A stretch of DNA of 5,817 nt. Origin: Desulfobacteraceae bacterium. Its GTDB lineage: Bacteria; Desulfobacterota; Desulfobacteria; Desulfobacterales; UBA11574. Location of the stretch: assembly GCA_002868985.1 (NCBI GenBank), contig PKTV01000035.1, forward strand, positions 1 through 5,817, read 5' to 3'. The first letter of the stretch is position 1. Each line of letters opens with the position of its first letter. The position numbers and the translations under genes are program-made. Positions 1 through 5,464 of this stretch are shown here, piece by piece. The notes under the pieces were generated by a model. It ran no database searches. It saw only the letters and a list, made by a program, of their open reading frames with translations, and was not told where the DNA came from.

Positions 1-219
1 CGCGTTCTGTTAAAACCTGCTTCCAAAGGTACTGGTCTTATCGCAGGCGGAGCTGTTCGAGCTGTGCTGGAAGCCGCAGGTATCCAGAATATTCTGACAA
101 AGTGTATGGGATCGCATAATCCTCACAATGTCGTTAAGGCCACCATTGAAGGTCTTTCTCGATTGCAGAGTCGCGAACAGGTTGCTGCCAGGCGAAATAT
201 TGAAGTAGAAGCCCTTTAG
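1..219 (+). CDS. rpsE: 30S ribosomal protein S5, C-terminal part (5' end outside window)
   Basis: Frame 1 is open from the first base to a TAG at 217-219 and encodes 72 residues. They match the C-terminal domain of S5: [20 protein letters not shown], then AVLEAAG, then [16 protein letters not shown], ending in VAARR and a short acidic tail. By comparison with the usual length of about 165 residues, roughly the first 90-95 residues, including the N-terminal double-stranded-RNA-binding-like domain, lie upstream. S5 sits on the solvent side of the 30S subunit near S4 and S8, at the mRNA entry region, and affects decoding accuracy. Its position ahead of rpmD and rplO is the standard spc operon order. 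Identification is from the sequence; the function is family knowledge. Confidence 0.97.
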   Translation, partial: RVLLKPASKGTGLIAGGAVRAVLEAAGIQNILTKCMGSHNPHNVVKATIEGLSRLQSREQVAARRNIEVEAL

Positions 220-323
220 GATTGAAGATTTAAGAATGATAATTGTTGACTATAAGCTGTAGATTTAAAGATCCAGGGCAATCGAATTGGCCATCGGCAA
301 TGGTTAATGGTGAGGAATAATAA
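220..323 (+). other. rpsE-rpmD intergenic spacer with alternative short hairpins
   Basis: This 104-nt AT-rich spacer has no open frame worth calling. The octamer AGATTTAA occurs twice (226-233 and 261-268). Near the 3' end, ATTGGCC (286-292) lies between two copies of GGCAAT (277-282 and 296-301). Either copy can pair with it, with one bulged G, giving two mutually exclusive short stems. The rpmD Shine-Dalgarno GAGGA is at 312-316. The related gap in E. coli is only a few bases, so this one is long for an intra-operon junction. Any regulatory role is inference. Confidence 0.5.
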
Positions 324-521
324 ATGAGTGGAATGTTAAAAATAACTCTTGTAAAAAGCATGATTGGAAGGCCCGAAAAACACCGGAAAGTATTGCGAGG
401 CATGGGACTGACAAAGATTGATAGGACGGTCGAACTTAAAGATACGCCTTCTATTCGAGGGATGGTCCACGCGGTTTCCCATCTGGTGAAAGTCGAGGAA
501 AAAATAGATGAAACTGAATGA
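324..521 (+). CDS. rpmD: 50S ribosomal protein L30
   Basis: The 65-residue product matches the small L30 family of the large subunit: [20 protein letters not shown] at residues 6-25, then [20 protein letters not shown] and a hydrophobic [11 protein letters not shown] end. Bacterial L30 is usually about 58-62 residues; this one carries a slightly longer acidic tail (EEKIDETE). The ATG at 324 has GAGGA 7 nt upstream. A second Met at residue 4 (position 333) would also suit the family but is worse placed for that ribosome binding site. The last 14 nt overlap rplO, and the tail codons also carry the rplO ribosome binding site, so translation of the two is probably coupled. L30 binds 23S rRNA; that is family knowledge. 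Confidence 0.95.
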   Translation: MSGMLKITLVKSMIGRPEKHRKVLRGMGLTKIDRTVELKDTPSIRGMVHAVSHLVKVEEKIDETE

Positions 522-948
522 ATTGTCACCACCAGTCGGATCGCGCGGAACCCGAAAACGTGTAGGACGTGGTGTGGGATCCGGTCAAGGGAAAACAGCC
601 GGAAGAGGTACAAAAGGTCATAATAGCCGTAGTGGAGGAGGAGTAAGGCCGGGTTTTGAAGGCGGTCAAATGCCGCTTCATCGCCGTTTACCCAAACGCG
701 GCTTTACCAACATATTTAGAAAGAAAATAGCCGTAATTAATATTCGTGACCTGGCAAGGTTTGAGAGCGGAAGTATTGTGGACGAGGCTTCCCTTATTCG
801 AGTCGGTCTTGTTAAAGGCCGAAGAGACGGTATTAAACTGCTCGGACAAGGAGAGATTAAAATTCCGCTTACTATCAAGGTGAATGGGGTCAGTAAAAAC
901 GCCAGAGAAAAAATCATTGCTGCTGGCGGGAATATAGAGGTTGGTTAA
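508..948 (+). CDS. rplO: 50S ribosomal protein L15
   Basis: The 146-residue product has the full L15 architecture. The N-terminus is a Gly/Arg-rich, extended rRNA-binding segment (residues about 11-65: [20 protein letters not shown], then [20 protein letters not shown] and HRRLPKRGF). A globular C-terminal domain follows, with the family signature around [20 protein letters not shown] (110-129) and [10 protein letters not shown] (132-141). L15 is a late-assembling protein of the 50S subunit that contacts 23S rRNA. The start at 508 lies inside rpmD and is preceded by GAGGAA at 495-500, 7 nt upstream. The length is normal for the family. The stop is 1 nt from the chosen secY ATG, so rplO and secY are also likely to be coupled in translation. 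Confidence 0.98.
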   Translation: MKLNELSPPVGSRGTRKRVGRGVGSGQGKTAGRGTKGHNSRSGGGVRPGFEGGQMPLHRRLPKRGFTNIFRKKIAVINIRDLARFESGSIVDEASLIRVGLVKGRRDGIKLLGQGEIKIPLTIKVNGVSKNAREKIIAAGGNIEVG

Positions 949-952
949 TATG
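935..952 (+). promoter_or_regulatory. secY ribosome binding site that decides the start codon
   Basis: An in-frame TTG at 941 could extend secY by three residues, but the only Shine-Dalgarno-like motif, GAGG at 937-940, directly abuts it with no spacing. The ATG at 950-952 lies 9 nt downstream of GAGG, a normal distance. I therefore place the start at 950. The rplO stop (TAA, 946-948) lies between the two, giving a one-base gap between the genes. Confidence 0.75.
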
Positions 953-2266
953 CTTGGTGGCGGGTTCGGAAATATATTCAAAATACCGGAGCTGAAAAAA
1001 AGGATTTTATATACATTAGGACTGCTTATTGTCTATCGTATTGGTGTTCATGTTCCGACTCCGGGCATAGACGCTGTGGCCCTGGCTTCTTTTTTTGCAC
1101 AAGCAAAGGGGACGTTGCTTGGTCTTTTTGATATGTTTTCGGGCGGTGCTTTAGAGCGACTTTCTGTTTTTGCATTAGGGATAATGCCCTATATCAGTGC
1201 ATCGATTATACTTCAGCTTTTAACGGTGACAATTCCGCATCTAGAACGCCTGTCTAAAGAGGGTGAACAGGGAAGAAAAAAGATAACACAGTACACCCGT
1301 TACGGTACGATACTGCTCAGCGTAATTCAGGGATTCGGTATTAGTATCGGCCTTGAACAAATGACTTCTCCCGGTGGAGCCCCGGTGGTTATTTTTCCCG
1401 GATGGGCATTCAGAATTATGACGGTAATGACCCTAACGGCGGGGACGGCCTTTATTATGTGGCTGGGTGAACAGATTACTGAACGGGGTATCGGCAACGG
1501 TATTTCTCTTATCATATTCGCCGGCATTGTCGCACGAATGCCAACTGCAACTGGAAATACATTCCGCCTCCTTTCAACAGGTGAAATGGGGTTGTTTGTC
1601 GTTCTCATTTTGGTTGTTTTAATGGTGGCTGTTATCGCTTTTATCATCTATATGGAGCAGGGCCAACGGCGGATATCGGTTCAGTATGCCAAAAGAGTCG
1701 TCGGTCGAAAAATGTATGGTGGTCAAAGCACTCATCTGCCGCTAAAGGTTAATACATCAGGTGTAATACCGCCGATTTTTGCTTCATCAATTATAATGTT
1801 TCCGGCAACATTGGCCAGCTTTTTTACAGTTCCATGGATGCAGAGTGTGGCTTCAGCCATGAGGCCGGGAAACCTTGCGTATGAAACTTTATATGTCGGG
1901 TTTATATTCTTTTTCTGCTACTTTTATACTGCCATTACTTTTAATCCGGCCGATGTTGCAGATAATATGAAAAAACAGGGTGGATATATTCCAGGTATCC
2001 GACCGGGTAAACGTACAGCAGATTATATCGATAGGGTTTTGACTCGGATTACTTTAGGTGGAGCTATATATGTTTCTGCAGTGTGCGTATTACCATCTAT
2101 TTTGATGACAAAGTTTAATGTTCCTTTTTATTTTGGTGGTACTGCTCTTTTAATTGTTGTTGGGGTTGCCATCGATACCATACAGCAAATAGAATCTCAT
2201 ATGCTGACCCGACATTACGAAGGATTTTTAAAAAAGGGCGGGGCCAGAATGAAAGGAAGATTCTAG
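950..2266 (+). CDS. secY: Preprotein translocase subunit SecY
   Basis: The 438-residue product is the channel-forming subunit of the SecYEG translocon in the inner membrane, which moves unfolded proteins across or into the membrane with SecA or the ribosome. About ten hydrophobic segments are visible, roughly at residues 18-36, 70-92, 117-137, 152-172, 183-197, 213-234, 270-292, 312-330, 367-386 and 393-412. The stretch at about 56-68 ([13 protein letters not shown]) is the plug region. [20 protein letters not shown] (69-88) is a family signature. The long cytoplasmic loop with [20 protein letters not shown] (345-364) carries the conserved Arg351, equivalent by alignment to E. coli Arg357, needed for SecA-driven transport. 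Length agrees with the family (E. coli 443). Its place after rplO is the usual one. No adk or map follows; infA comes next after 30 nt. Confidence 0.98.
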   Translation: MLGGGFGNIFKIPELKKRILYTLGLLIVYRIGVHVPTPGIDAVALASFFAQAKGTLLGLFDMFSGGALERLSVFALGIMPYISASIILQLLTVTIPHLERLSKEGEQGRKKITQYTRYGTILLSVIQGFGISIGLEQMTSPGGAPVVIFPGWAFRIMTVMTLTAGTAFIMWLGEQITERGIGNGISLIIFAGIVARMPTATGNTFRLLSTGEMGLFVVLILVVLMVAVIAFIIYMEQGQRRISVQYAKRVVGRKMYGGQSTHLPLKVNTSGVIPPIFASSIIMFPATLASFFTVPWMQSVASAMRPGNLAYETLYVGFIFFFCYFYTAITFNPADVADNMKKQGGYIPGIRPGKRTADYIDRVLTRITLGGAIYVSAVCVLPSILMTKFNVPFYFGGTALLIVVGVAIDTIQQIESHMLTRHYEGFLKKGGARMKGRF

Positions 2267-2296
2267 CACTTTTTAGCGAACAAGTAGGGGGCAAAT

Positions 2297-2515
2297 ATGC
2301 CGAAAGAAGAGGCAATTAAAGTTGAAGGTGTAGTACTCGAGACATTGCCCAATGCAATGTTCAAGGTGGAACTAGAAAATAAACACCAAGTACTCGCGCA
2401 CATTTCCGGTAAAATGCGCATGCATTTTATTAAAATATTGCCTGGAGATAAAGTCACGGTTGAACTTTCTCCATATGATTTATCTCGTGGAAGAATAACA
2501 TACAGGTCAAAATAA
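2297..2515 (+). CDS. infA: Translation initiation factor IF-1
   Basis: The 72-residue product has exactly the usual length and covers a single OB (S1-like) fold. Diagnostic stretches are [19 protein letters not shown] (10-28), [20 protein letters not shown] (34-53) and [15 protein letters not shown] at the C-terminus, close to the E. coli protein. IF-1 binds the 30S A site and works with IF-2 and IF-3 during initiation. The ATG has AGGGGG at 2286-2291, 5 nt upstream. The second residue is Pro rather than Ala as in E. coli. In E. coli infA is elsewhere in the genome; in many other bacteria it sits here, between secY (often with adk and/or map) and rpmJ. There is no sign of truncation. Confidence 0.98.
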   Translation: MPKEEAIKVEGVVLETLPNAMFKVELENKHQVLAHISGKMRMHFIKILPGDKVTVELSPYDLSRGRITYRSK

Positions 2516-2529
2516 AGAAAAGATCGGTT

Positions 2530-2576
2530 ATGGGTAATGGGAAATAGGTGATTGATGAATCTATTTGCCTATCCAT
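2530..2576 (+). repeat. Imperfect inverted repeat (hairpin) in the infA-rpmJ spacer
   Basis: ATGGGTA (2530-2536) can pair with TATCCAT (2570-2576), with one G-U pair. After a two-base bulge (2537-2538), GGGAAATAG (2539-2547) pairs with CTATTTGCC (2561-2569), with one G-G mismatch. The loop is 13 nt. No T-run follows, so it does not look like a standard intrinsic terminator. It lies between the infA stop and rpmJ and could be a processing or pausing site. Function is unknown. Confidence 0.55.
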
Positions 2577-2578
2577 CA

Positions 2579-2584
2579 TATAAT
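2579..2584 (+). promoter_or_regulatory. Possible -10 element ahead of rpmJ (weak)
   Basis: A perfect TATAAT hexamer lies 28 nt before the rpmJ ATG. The nearest -35-like hexamer, TTGATG at 2552-2557, is 21 nt away, which is longer than the usual 16-18. The hexamer at the right distance (2556-2561) matches the consensus poorly, and there is no TG extension. An internal promoter for the rpmJ-rplQ block would make sense, because the alpha operon is a separate transcription unit in E. coli, but the support is only the hexamer. Confidence 0.3.
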
Positions 2585-2612
2585 CCGGTTCCTTTCTGAA
2601 GGAGTATTTTGA

Positions 2613-2726
2613 ATGAAAGTAAGATCATCGGTTAAGAAAATATGCGCCAAGTGTAAGATCGTTCGCAGAAAAAGAGTTGTGAGGGTTATCTGCGAGAATA
2701 AACGGCACAAACAAAGGCAAGGATAA
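2613..2726 (+). CDS. rpmJ: 50S ribosomal protein L36 (zinc-binding form)
   Basis: This short gene encodes 37 residues beginning [20 protein letters not shown] and ending [11 protein letters not shown]. It is the classic L36: Cys11, Cys14, Cys27 and His32 form the zinc ribbon of the C+ type, surrounded by Lys and Arg for binding 23S rRNA. Length is typical (37-38 residues). AAGGAG at 2599-2604 lies 8 nt before the ATG, and the TAA is at 2724-2726. It is followed after 16 nt by rpsM, as in many bacteria. L36 is a late-assembling 50S protein; the zinc-binding role is family knowledge. Confidence 0.97.
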   Translation: MKVRSSVKKICAKCKIVRRKRVVRVICENKRHKQRQG

Positions 2727-2728
2727 AA

Positions 2729-2745
2729 AAGGAGGATTAGCTTTG
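2729..2745 (+). promoter_or_regulatory. Strong Shine-Dalgarno with TTG start of rpsM
   Basis: AAGGAGG (2729-2735), nearly the full anti-Shine-Dalgarno complement, is followed after 7 nt by TTG (2743-2745). TTG is the only codon that gives the canonical S13 N-terminus, which reads (M)[18 protein letters not shown]. No ATG lies at that position. Confidence 0.85.
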
Positions 2746-3126
2746 GCAAGAATTTCAGGCGTAGATTTGCCGAGACGCAAACGAATTGAGGTGGGACTTA
2801 CATATATTTATGGTATCGGTCCAAGTATTTCAAAGCGCATACTCCAACAGCTTAATATTAAAGCTGATACAATGACAGATGATTTGTCAGAATCTGAGAT
2901 AAACAGTATCCGCAAGTTAATTGATAAAGATTATAAAGTTGAAGGAGAACTTCGCACCGAAGTTTCAATGAATATTAAAAGATTGATGGATCTCGGAGCA
3001 TACCGAGGTCTTCGCCATCGAAAGTCACTGCCGGTGCGTGGACAGCGGACAAGTACAAACGCACGAACTCGAAAAGGACCCAGAAGGTCAGCTGTCAAAA
3101 AGAAGGGTGGCATTAGAAAAAAATAA
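2743..3126 (+). CDS. rpsM: 30S ribosomal protein S13
   Basis: The 127-residue product is S13 of the 30S head, which contacts 16S rRNA, S19 and the P-site tRNA and forms bridges to the 50S subunit. The N-terminus [13 protein letters not shown] is canonical. A helix-hairpin-helix segment lies at about 21-36 ([16 protein letters not shown]), and the strong C-terminal signature spans residues 88-112 ([20 protein letters not shown], then RTRKG). The basic tail ends KKKGGIRKK; total length is slightly above the usual 118-125. Translation starts at TTG behind a very strong ribosome binding site, 16 nt after rpmJ. The short leader leaves little room for the pseudoknot-type S4 repressor site known ahead of rpsM in E. 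coli. Confidence 0.98.
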   Translation: MARISGVDLPRRKRIEVGLTYIYGIGPSISKRILQQLNIKADTMTDDLSESEINSIRKLIDKDYKVEGELRTEVSMNIKRLMDLGAYRGLRHRKSLPVRGQRTSTNARTRKGPRRSAVKKKGGIRKK

Positions 3127-3132
3127 AAAGTT

Positions 3133-3175
3133 ATTCGTTATTAGAACTGATGATGATCAATGATGGATAACGAAT
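3133..3175 (+). repeat. Inverted repeat in the rpsM-rpsK spacer
   Basis: ATTCGTTAT (3133-3141) is the exact reverse complement of ATAACGAAT (3167-3175), a 9-bp perfect stem with a 25-nt loop, in the 70-nt gap between the rpsM stop and rpsK. A shifted register is possible because GTTAT occurs at both 3130-3134 and 3137-3141. There is no T-tract. The rpsK ribosome binding site CAGGAG (3183-3188) lies just outside the stem, so the stem need not block it. Confidence 0.6.
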
Positions 3176-3196
3176 CGGTTGTCAGGAGCATAAACC

Positions 3197-3583
3197 ATGG
3201 CAAAAAAAGTTCGAACCAAACGAAAAGAAAAGAAAAATATACCCAGTGGTATCGTTCATATTCAGTCGACGTTTAACAATACGATCGTTACAATTACAGA
3301 CCCAGCGGGTAATGTCGTTGCCTGGTCGAGTTCTGGGGTCCAGGGTTTTAAGGGATCACGAAAGAGCACACCCTTTGCTGCTCAGATCGCAGCAGAAGAT
3401 GCTGCTAAAAAGGCAATGGAACATGGGATGAAAAATGTAGAGGTGTATGTTAAAGGTCCGGGTTCCGGACGGGAATCCGCTCTTCGATCACTTCAGGCTG
3501 CAGGATTTAACGTTGTTATGATTAAGGATGTAACGCCCATACCGCATAATGGTTGTCGACCACCCAAGCGAAGAAGGGTTTAA
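3197..3583 (+). CDS. rpsK: 30S ribosomal protein S11
   Basis: The 128-residue product is S11 of the 30S platform, which binds 16S rRNA next to S6/S18 and lines the mRNA exit (E-site) region. After a basic N-terminal tail come [20 protein letters not shown] (21-40), [20 protein letters not shown] (51-70), [20 protein letters not shown] (82-101) and the invariant C-terminus [18 protein letters not shown]. The Asn118-Gly119 pair corresponds to the site known to form isoaspartate in E. coli S11. CAGGAG lies 8 nt before the ATG. Length matches the family (E. coli 129). Codons 2-4 contain a run of seven A, with no frame disruption. Confidence 0.98.
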   Translation: MAKKVRTKRKEKKNIPSGIVHIQSTFNNTIVTITDPAGNVVAWSSSGVQGFKGSRKSTPFAAQIAAEDAAKKAMEHGMKNVEVYVKGPGSGRESALRSLQAAGFNVVMIKDVTPIPHNGCRPPKRRRV

Positions 3584-3605
3584 TTAATAGAATATTTTAT
3601 GGTCG

Positions 3606-3655
3606 AAAATGTTCAATTGTTTGTGATATTGGAATAACAATTTCTTGAACTTTTT
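3606..3655 (+). terminator. Terminator- or attenuator-like hairpin between rpsK and rpsD (tentative)
   Basis: GTTCAA (3611-3616) pairs with TTGAAC (3645-3650), and inside it TTGTT (3617-3621) pairs with AACAA (3636-3640), leaving a four-base bulge (3641-3644) and a 14-nt loop. The stem is followed at once by TTTTT (3651-3655) and preceded by AAAA (3606-3609), which could extend it across one T-T mismatch. The shape resembles an intrinsic terminator, but the stem is AT-rich and the T-run short, so partial termination or pausing is the most it suggests. It lies in the 119-nt gap upstream of rpsD, where S4 feedback control could act; that is speculative. Confidence 0.35.
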
Positions 3656-3690
3656 GGCATTAAGATAATCAAATTCACAAATAAAAGACT

Positions 3691-3705
3691 AAGGAGGAAT
3701 ACTTG
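3691..3705 (+). promoter_or_regulatory. Strong Shine-Dalgarno with TTG start of rpsD
   Basis: AAGGAGG (3691-3697) lies 5 nt before TTG (3703-3705). Reading from this TTG gives the canonical S4 N-terminus (M)[14 protein letters not shown]. The first downstream in-frame ATG (Met67, position 3901) would delete the zinc-binding domain, so TTG is the start. Confidence 0.88.
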
Positions 3706-4332
3706 GCTCGATATACAGGTTCAGTATGCCGGATATGCCGGCGCGAAAACTTAAAATTGTTTCTTAAGGGAGACCGCTGTTATTCGGATAAATGTGCTTT
3801 CGATCGACGCGGTTATCCCCCAGGTCAGCATGGGCAGCGTCGCGGCAGAAAAATATCAGATTACGGGATTCAGCTTAGAGAAAAACAGAAAGTAAAACGG
3901 ATGTACGGTCTTTCAGAAAAACAGTTCCACCTATTTTTTGAAAGAGCAGACAATCAGAAAGGCATTACCGGTACAAATCTTTTGGTATTTTTGGAACGCA
4001 GACTTGACAATGTTGTTTATCGACTGGGCTTTGTTAATTCTCGAGCTCAAGGTCGCCACTTTGTAAGGCACAATCACTTTCTGATTAATGGCAAAAAAGT
4101 TAATATCCCGTCATATCTTATTAAAACCGGGGATGTTGTTGAAATTCGAGAAAAGAGCCGTAAGATCCAAGCCCTAGAAGGTGCACTTGATGCTGTGGTA
4201 CGAAGAGGTATTCCGCAGTGGCTTGACTTAGAAAAAGAGAACATGAAAGGAATGGTAAAAGAGTTTCCTTCTCGTGAAGATATAACAACACCTATTCAGG
4301 AACAACTTATAGTAGAGCTTTATTCTAAGTAG
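3703..4332 (+). CDS. rpsD: 30S ribosomal protein S4 (zinc-binding form)
   Basis: The 209-residue product is S4, a primary 16S rRNA-binding protein that nucleates 30S body assembly and lies at the mRNA entry channel with S3 and S5. Cys9, Cys12, Cys26 and Cys31 form an N-terminal zinc site spaced as in the Thermus-type protein and absent from E. coli S4. The basic [20 protein letters not shown] segment (37-56) follows. The S4 RNA-binding domain runs from about residue 99 to 160 ([20 protein letters not shown], then [20 protein letters not shown]). The C-terminus ends [13 protein letters not shown]. Length is typical. In several bacteria S4 represses its own operon; the 119-nt leader with a hairpin is a candidate place, but I cannot recognise a known S4 site. 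Confidence 0.98.
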   Translation: MARYTGSVCRICRRENLKLFLKGDRCYSDKCAFDRRGYPPGQHGQRRGRKISDYGIQLREKQKVKRMYGLSEKQFHLFFERADNQKGITGTNLLVFLERRLDNVVYRLGFVNSRAQGRHFVRHNHFLINGKKVNIPSYLIKTGDVVEIREKSRKIQALEGALDAVVRRGIPQWLDLEKENMKGMVKEFPSREDITTPIQEQLIVELYSK

Positions 4333-4340
4333 TTGAAGAT

Positions 4341-4414
4341 AGAGGATGTAATATATGGACTTCGGAACAGTCGTAATTTCATATATCATTCGTATATCCT
4401 GCCGATAGTCCTCT
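4341..4414 (+). repeat. Nested inverted repeats in the rpsD-rpoA spacer
   Basis: AGAGGA (4341-4346) is the reverse complement of TCCTCT (4409-4414) and could close a large structure. Inside it, ATATATG (4351-4357) pairs with CATATAT (4380-4386), and GACT (4358-4361) pairs with AGTC (4369-4372) around a 7-nt loop. AGGAT (4343-4347) can alternatively pair with ATCCT (4396-4400). The structure fills most of the 104-nt gap; after it come a run of A and the rpoA ribosome binding site. No T-tract follows, so it is not terminator-like. Its function is unknown. Confidence 0.5.
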
Positions 4415-4436
4415 TAAAAAAATTGGAGAATTTATA

Positions 4437-5456
4437 ATGACATCAAATGAACTTATGTACATGAACTGGCGAGAAATGATAAGGCCAAAAAAGGTTCAGG
4501 TAACTAGCAAACCCAGCTATGGAAAGTTTGTTTGTGAACCTCTTGAAAGGGGATTTGGTATAACCATCGGAAATTCATTAAGAAGGATAATTCTTTCCTC
4601 TCTATACGGTGCTGCTATAACATCCGTAAAGTTTGAAGGTGTTATGCACGAATTCAGCGTTATATCAGGCATATATGAAGATGTGTCCGAGATTATCCTA
4701 AATTTAAAAGAGATTCGTTTCAAACTTGCTGATGCTGAACCGAAAACAGTTCGAATTGATCTGGAGGGAAAGAGGGAGGTTGTTGCAGGCGATATCATCA
4801 GCGATGATGGAAGATGTGAAGTGTTGAACCCCGAACAACATATTGCAACACTTACAGATAAAGCAAAATTAATGATGAGTATGACTGTAAATACAGGTAG
4901 AGGCTATTCCTTGTCAGAAGCAAACAAAGATGAAGACGCACTTGTGGGAACCATACCGGTTGATGCTGTCTTTTCACCGATTAAACGTGTAACATACGTA
5001 GTGGATAATGCTCGTGTCGGTCAGAGAACGGATTATGACAAACTAACCCTTGAGGTTTGGACGGACGGAAGTATTCTGCCTGAAGATGCAGTGGCCTATG
5101 CTGCTAAAATATTGAAGGAACAGATGACGATTTTTATTAATTTTGATGAACAGCTTGAGCCGGAGCCTGTCAGAAAGACTGAGGAAAAAGAAAAACCTAA
5201 ATTTAATGAGAATCTTTATAGAAGCGTTGAAGAACTTGAGCTTTCTGTTCGCAGTGCCAACTGCCTTAAAAACGCGAACATTGTAAAAATTTATCAGTTG
5301 GTAAGTAAAACAGAGGCAGAGATGCTTAAAACCAAAAACTTTGGAAGAAAATCTTTAAATGAGATTAAAGAAGTACTCAGCGAAATGGGCCTTTCTCTTG
5401 GAATGAAGCTGGAAGGATTTGAGCCGTTCGAGGAAGATACAGAGGAAGGAGAGTAA
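4437..5456 (+). CDS. rpoA: DNA-directed RNA polymerase subunit alpha
   Basis: The 339-residue product is the alpha subunit, whose dimer nucleates assembly of beta and beta' into core RNA polymerase. The N-terminal domain (about 15-240) includes [20 protein letters not shown] (34-53), the dimerisation and beta-contact region, and [20 protein letters not shown] (199-218). A charged linker (about 238-262) leads to the C-terminal DNA- and activator-binding domain. There, Arg272, Asn275, Cys276, Gly303, Lys305, Ser306 and Glu309 correspond, with a shift of seven, to the E. coli UP-element-contacting residues, so that contact surface is intact. The acidic tail (FEEDTEEGE) and N-terminus make it about ten residues longer than in E. 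coli. GGAG at 4425-4428 is 8 nt before the ATG; Met7, Met9 and Met14 are alternative starts with no better site. Confidence 0.98.
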   Translation: MTSNELMYMNWREMIRPKKVQVTSKPSYGKFVCEPLERGFGITIGNSLRRIILSSLYGAAITSVKFEGVMHEFSVISGIYEDVSEIILNLKEIRFKLADAEPKTVRIDLEGKREVVAGDIISDDGRCEVLNPEQHIATLTDKAKLMMSMTVNTGRGYSLSEANKDEDALVGTIPVDAVFSPIKRVTYVVDNARVGQRTDYDKLTLEVWTDGSILPEDAVAYAAKILKEQMTIFINFDEQLEPEPVRKTEEKEKPKFNENLYRSVEELELSVRSANCLKNANIVKIYQLVSKTEAEMLKTKNFGRKSLNEIKEVLSEMGLSLGMKLEGFEPFEEDTEEGE

Positions 5457-5464
5457 TTAGTCTA

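Noticed and set aside
222..274. Possible promoter in the rpsE-rpmD spacer (TTGACT at 246-251, TATAAG at 251-256)
   Set aside because: The two hexamers touch each other, and no matching -10 or -35 element lies at 16-18 nt from either.
230..613. Antisense open frame of 127 codons across rpmD and the start of rplO
   Set aside because: It lies opposite two certain genes, its translation resembles no family I know, and it is rich in residues expected from the reverse complement of basic ribosomal genes.
941..949. TTG start extending SecY by three residues
   Set aside because: It overlaps the end of rplO and abuts the GAGG motif with no spacing; the ATG at 950 is properly spaced.
1327..1647. Antisense open frame of 106 codons within secY
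   Set aside because: It is fully contained in a conserved membrane-protein gene on the other strand; a shadow frame with no recognisable product.
2226..2242. T-run followed by A-run and G/C bases near the end of secY, resembling a terminator
   Set aside because: It is inside the conserved C-terminal coding region of SecY, and the order of elements is wrong for an intrinsic terminator on the + strand.
3645..3669. Possible promoter before rpsD (TTGAAC and GATAAT)
   Set aside because: The spacing is 13 nt, too short for a standard sigma-70 promoter, and TTGAAC is better explained as the right arm of the hairpin.
3197..4101. Near-repeat of the rpsK start inside rpsD (ATGGCAAAAAAAGTT at 3197 and ATGGCAAAAAAGTT at 4088)
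   Set aside because: The copies differ by one A, encode different reading-frame contexts, and are explained by Ala-Lys-rich coding; no sign of recombination.
4517..4798. Antisense open frame of 93 codons within rpoA
   Set aside because: It is entirely opposite the conserved N-terminal domain of RpoA and shows no domain or ribosome binding site.
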